Shown one piece after another: positions 59,907 to 64,000 of a stretch of DNA of 64,000 bases. Origin of the DNA: Ziziphus jujuba. Lineage: Eukaryota; Streptophyta; Magnoliopsida; Rosales; Rhamnaceae. A program made the position numbers and the translations under genes. Below the pieces are notes generated by a model. It saw only the letters and a program-made list of their open reading frames with translations, had not been told where the DNA came from and ran no database searches. The stretch spans positions 25,623,001-25,687,000 of the forward strand of contig NC_083384.1 of NCBI RefSeq assembly GCF_031755915.1, written 5' to 3'. Each line of letters opens with the position of its first letter. Positions within the stretch are counted from its first letter, which is position 1.

Positions 59907-61170
59907 CTATATATCTATGTTTGTAAATATATATTTATATATATATAGATATATGTGTGTATGCGTTTGGGCATGTGTATAGATGTATATATCTATGTAT
60001 ATATATATTTGTTAAAAGATTGTGCATCTATACATATAATAAAAATGGTTCATAAATTGTGACTACTTATAGACTGTTTTCATAAAGTTGTACTAGGATA
60101 ATATGACCTAGCTTTAGGGTAGGGTTTGCTATATATGTGCCTGGCTTTAGTTAGTTTGTACATGCACCATAAATATTGTAGCTTTTGAGTAGATATTGTA
60201 GTGTTCGAACAGGTATATTAGCCTTCGAACAAGTATTGTAGCCTTAAAGGAGGAGAGGATAGGAATTTCCATTTTCAGGCAGATATCGTAGCCTTCAAGT
60301 AGATGTGTTAGGGGTCAGAGATGTGTGTTAGCCTCCAAATAGGTATTGTATTCTTGTGCTGGTTATCCAAATTTTTTGTGAATTTGTGTATAGATATGTA
60401 AAAAATGTGTGTAAATATACATATTTTTACGTTGGTTCTTGATAATGGTGATGTTATCGAAGTTACCGTTAAAACCTCAATTATTCAATTTAAAATATTG
60501 TTCTGTTACATACATTTTCTTAACTTTAATTTATTTTATTAAAAGTTTTTGTACAATTTATCAATTATTACGGTACAATTTGCAACGGTACATTTTCTAC
60601 ATATTAAAAGGTAGATTGAATGATTTAGGATTTGAGACCCATGTTGTATTATTATTATCTTTCTATCTATATTTATGTGTTTGGTATGTTCATGAAATGC
60701 TATAAAAATATGAGGTGGTAGTAAATAGGAGGTGTGAGCGGCCATGAGTTATAAAAGTACGTATTTTCGATGTTGAATAAAAACTTAGGAAGAGTTAGGA
60801 CCATCTCAGGATATAGGTAATAAGCTCTGAAAGGGGTTCGACATTTAAAAGTATTTACAATTTATTAATTTATACTCATATTTACATTCCTACTTTATTG
60901 TTATTGAAGTCCTACGAATTTATGGACGACATATAAATGTATTTATAATTTATTAATTTATACTCATATTTGCATTCCTACTTTATTGTTATTAAAGTCC
61001 TACGAATTTATGGACATTGATAATAAAGTGGGAATGAATAAAGCAGATGTATGTTTTCGTAATGAATTTTCTATGCAGGGAATATTTAGGATAATCTAGT
61101 TTACAGGGGAGATACTATTGGATTTTCTATAAGATTTCAGATGGGGTTTTCCTTAGTTGGGGTCATCCTA
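58491..61170 (+). mobile_element. degenerate LTR (possible solo) of the Del/Tekay-like family
   Basis: ATAACATTCAAACAT at 58491 aligns with the TGTAACACCC border of the solo LTR. GACTTTTTCATTTTTATGG at 58745 sits 254 bp in, matching GACTTTTTATTTTTG 252 bp into the 3260-6016 LTR. TTCTATGCA near 61070 and GGGGTCATCCTA at the end parallel the final part of that LTR. Length is about 2.68 kb. No target duplication or coding region is seen, so this is an old solo LTR or a fragment. Gene-like frames at 58911-59303 are LTR sequence. Confidence 0.5.
60840..61015 (+). repeat. 88-bp tandem duplication inside the LTR
   Basis: GTATTTACAATTTATTAATT at 60851 recurs at 60939 with one change, and the copies continue to CCTACGAATTTATGGAC. 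The two units are nearly identical, much more so than the surrounding LTR is to its relatives, so the duplication is recent. Confidence 0.8.
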
Positions 61171-64000
61171 AAATTCGAACAGGTAACTTTAGGAGGATTC
61201 TGACATTTTCTCAGTTGTAGGAAGTGACGATCTCAATTGGCATATATACCCAAAAGATGATCCTGGATCTACAATGACATCATTCCAATGAGCTATAGTT
61301 TTATTCTTTATGTTTATTTATTTATTTTATTTTTACTATTTCTTTACAATGGACGATTCATGGTAGAGGATGAAATCGTCTTCGAAATACCCCCATTGTA
61401 CTCTCATATTGTTTATCTTTTTGTTACATGTGGGTTGTTATATTTTTTTGTTATGAGTTTTGGAGAGGAGAAGCAAAGATGAAATTTAGAAAAGTGAAGT
61501 AGAAAAATGTTAGAACTTAGAAAAGGGTGAAGAAGAGGGAAAGGGGAAGAAAAGGAGGAGTATGTAAAAAAGTAATAATAATAAATGAAAGTTGTTTGAT
61601 ATACAATTATGAAGGCAATTATGAAGGATATAAGTGGTAATTCAAGGTTCCACATAGGATAATTGTAAAAAAATATTATATATAATATGTTATTAGGAGG
61701 TGTGTTTGATTTTTCTCAAACCATAGGAAAGGATGTGCATTTGGTTTTAACCTCGAAGTTGTAAATAAAATATTCTCTAAAATTTATTTTTTGATGCTTA
61801 CAGAATGTATTGTGCGTAATGATTTTTGTAATATGAACAAAATTGCCTAAAATAAGATAGTCGAAAGTGGTGGAATGGAGTTACCCCTAAGTTTAATATA
61901 TGCACGCAATAGAGAACTAATAATAATCGAAAGGGGTGGAATGTAGTTAACCCTAAGTTTAATATATGCACACAATAAAGAACTAATAATAGCAGGAGAG
62001 GCAAGGACAAAAGTGGAAAATAGTACTCATCTTACTCTTAAATTCAATTCAATGTAAAGATGACAAATTGATAAAGTATTTATACTTTTAGTACAGCAAA
62101 AAAAAAAAAAAAAATCATTTAAAATACATCCACATCTTTTGGGTTCAAAATCTAGGTTTGGATAAAAACCCCCTTACCTAGTGTAATGTTGAATGTTGAC
62201 CCAAAAAATCAATTAATAAAAAAGTAAACCAGACAAGAGCTAGTGTTAAAAGACTAGGAAAAAAAAAAAAAGGTTTTGACATATACTTTTGCCTTTATTA
62301 TTATTATTATTATTTTGTTGATTGTCGTGAAAATACTTATAAGTGCAGAAATCAGGTAATAAAAATGATTTTGAGTAAACTAGTTTTTGTCAAACCCTAG
62401 ATAATAGTCAGTTATTAATTCTAATTAAATTATAATGTTAAATTGAACACTCCAAGTTTAATGAAAAATTGCAATTAAATTAAATTAAATTAAATTATTA
62501 AATTAAACAAATTAAAAATAAAGCAAACAATTAAATTGAGATTAAATTAGGAGGACAACGTAATGATGATGAGATTAGGGCGTGGAATTCACTGCATACT
62601 GCTTCAATTTAAATAATTATGCATGGAACCAAATTAACTAATAATAACTGCTAACTGACATTCAATCATAAAATACTCAATTGTTAATTCCTTAATCAAC
62701 TAGTAAAGATCACGCAAGATAATCTAATTATACCTAACCTAGGATTATCTAATTAAGTCATAGGACATCCAAACTTCAATAACAGTGATGATCAAGTATT
62801 TTTATGGCATCAAAGAAATGACATAATTCAGCATGCTTGTACTTTTATTCAACATGTAATTTATTGTTCTTTCTTGTAATTTATTCTAATCCAAGACATA
62901 AATCATATAAAAATCATTCATGAGATCAATCCTATAAAAGCATTAAACACACAATAAATTATTAACATTTAAATTATCAATATAAGAGGTCCATGCATAA
63001 ATATATTAGAAATGCATAGTGTTGACTGCATCCAAGTCTAGAAAATAAAATTAGTTCATCATAAAAATCAAATTCATCATCAAAATATTAAAAAACATGA
63101 AGCTAAACATCAAACAATGAAGAAAAACAAAAATATATATATTTGTAGGCCATGATTTTTGGTTGCTTTAGCAAGGCTTCCACAAATTCAACCTTTTTCT
63201 CCCTTGTCCAAGTTTCAATTCAAGCTTCCAAGGATGTCCAAAAGTGCAAGGATGCTAATTAATAAAGATTGTGCCACTCAACTCACTTGTCCTCCACCTA
63301 CCTCTCTTTAAAACCCTTGAAACTTCAAACAAAAATCTCTTTCTCAGTAGTAGCTTGTGTTTGCCATTCATGATAGGTGGGTTTATAAAGATTTTAGTTA
63401 ATTGGTGTCTGCACAAATTTACCCACTCTACTAGGTTACCAAGGTTTTGTAAACTTCTTATAGGTCACCAAGAATAAAATTCAACACTAGGTTTATGAGT
63501 GACTTGTTATTGTAAATTAATGTTTAAATTTTTAAAAAAGGAAAGTAGGGACCATGACATGTTGGAAGTGGTGACCAAAGGAGTGCTTATGAATTTTGTA
63601 GAGGCTTGGCCTTAATTTGCATTGTATTGCCGAGTGTATGGTGTTCCAAGAAGGACAATTTGGTCATTTCATCTTGTTCCCACATGTGTTTGAAATCAAT
63701 CTTCAATTCTTCATTTTGGATTTTTTAAATTTTGATTCTTGACTCTTGGAGATACTTGATGATTTGGACAAATAATATGCTGCTATATAGATGAATTATA
63801 GCCTTTGACTTGATCAATGCTCAATGGTGAGAAAAATTAGAATCTCCAAGCTTTTTGAAACATTCATTTCATCAATTCCAAACTTCAAACGGTAATATCT
63901 TTCTGCTCACACTTTAAAATTTGGAAAATAAGTTAATATTTGACATTGTGAGATCGTAAGGATTCATATGACATCCACTTTCACGATAAAATTCTCAACA
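61171..64000. other. AT-rich region to the window end, possible LTR edge
   Basis: No gene is seen. A 66-bp tandem duplication lies at 61861-61992 (TCGAAAG.GGTGGAATG units at 61861 and 61927). An (AAATT)n run lies at 62475-62500 and GAA/GGAA-rich DNA at 61450-61565. From about 63150 the base composition rises and fits retroelement LTR or untranslated DNA continuing past the window; no second copy is available to prove it. Confidence 0.4.

Noticed and set aside
1..64000. tRNA, rRNA, CRISPR array, origin, operon or riboswitch
   Set aside because: None is visible. The tRNA-like boxes seen belong to SINE or transposon segments without a full cloverleaf.

Overview
This is plant nuclear DNA, most likely from a woody eudicot. 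It is strongly AT-rich, host genes have introns with GT..AG borders, and most of the window is layered transposable elements. The host families (a subgroup Ib-type bHLH factor and a hydroxypyruvate reductase 3-type dehydrogenase) are typical of eudicots. The species cannot be fixed from sequence alone. I found no rRNA, tRNA gene, CRISPR array, operon or bacterial-type signal.

Layout. 0-7 kb: a Tourist-like MITE, AT-rich spacer with a faint RNase H relic, and a 2.76-kb solo LTR with a perfect 5-bp target duplication. 7.5-15.8 kb: a palindromic foldback element of about 3 kb, split in its right arm by a 5.3-kb internally deleted Ty3/Gypsy element (two LTRs, broken gag, protease, integrase tail, no reverse transcriptase). 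18.4-21.8 kb: a SINE-like element, a G-box-rich upstream region, a three-exon bHLH gene, a hAT-like element 38 bp after its stop, and a second Tourist copy. 22.8-27.2 kb: a fourth Tourist copy split by a 3.7-kb CACTA element. 27-35 kb: AT-rich spacer with tandem repeats and small foldback elements. 35.1-42.8 kb: an old chromovirus-like (Tekay/Del) Gypsy element, itself hit by two hAT-type elements with perfect 8-bp target duplications, one in the LTR and one in the reverse transcriptase. 45.5 kb: a Mutator-like hairpin MITE. 47.1-54.6 kb: a tandem array of HPR3-like reductase genes. 58.5-61.2 kb: another LTR related to the solo LTR.

Host genes. The bHLH gene looks intact (252 codons). The reductase array has three first exons and two second exons. 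First exon A is intact, first exon B carries a one-base insertion, the second exon shared by A and B is intact, and the third copy C is a multiply broken pseudogene. A full-length enzyme is possible only if exon A skips broken exon B and splices 4.15 kb downstream. This is the most interesting functional question in the window.

I do not see a new multi-gene system. The novelty lies in nested element architecture, in the foldback element, and in the reductase array whose first and second exons are unequal in number. All boundaries and homologies were read by eye, without alignment or database searches.
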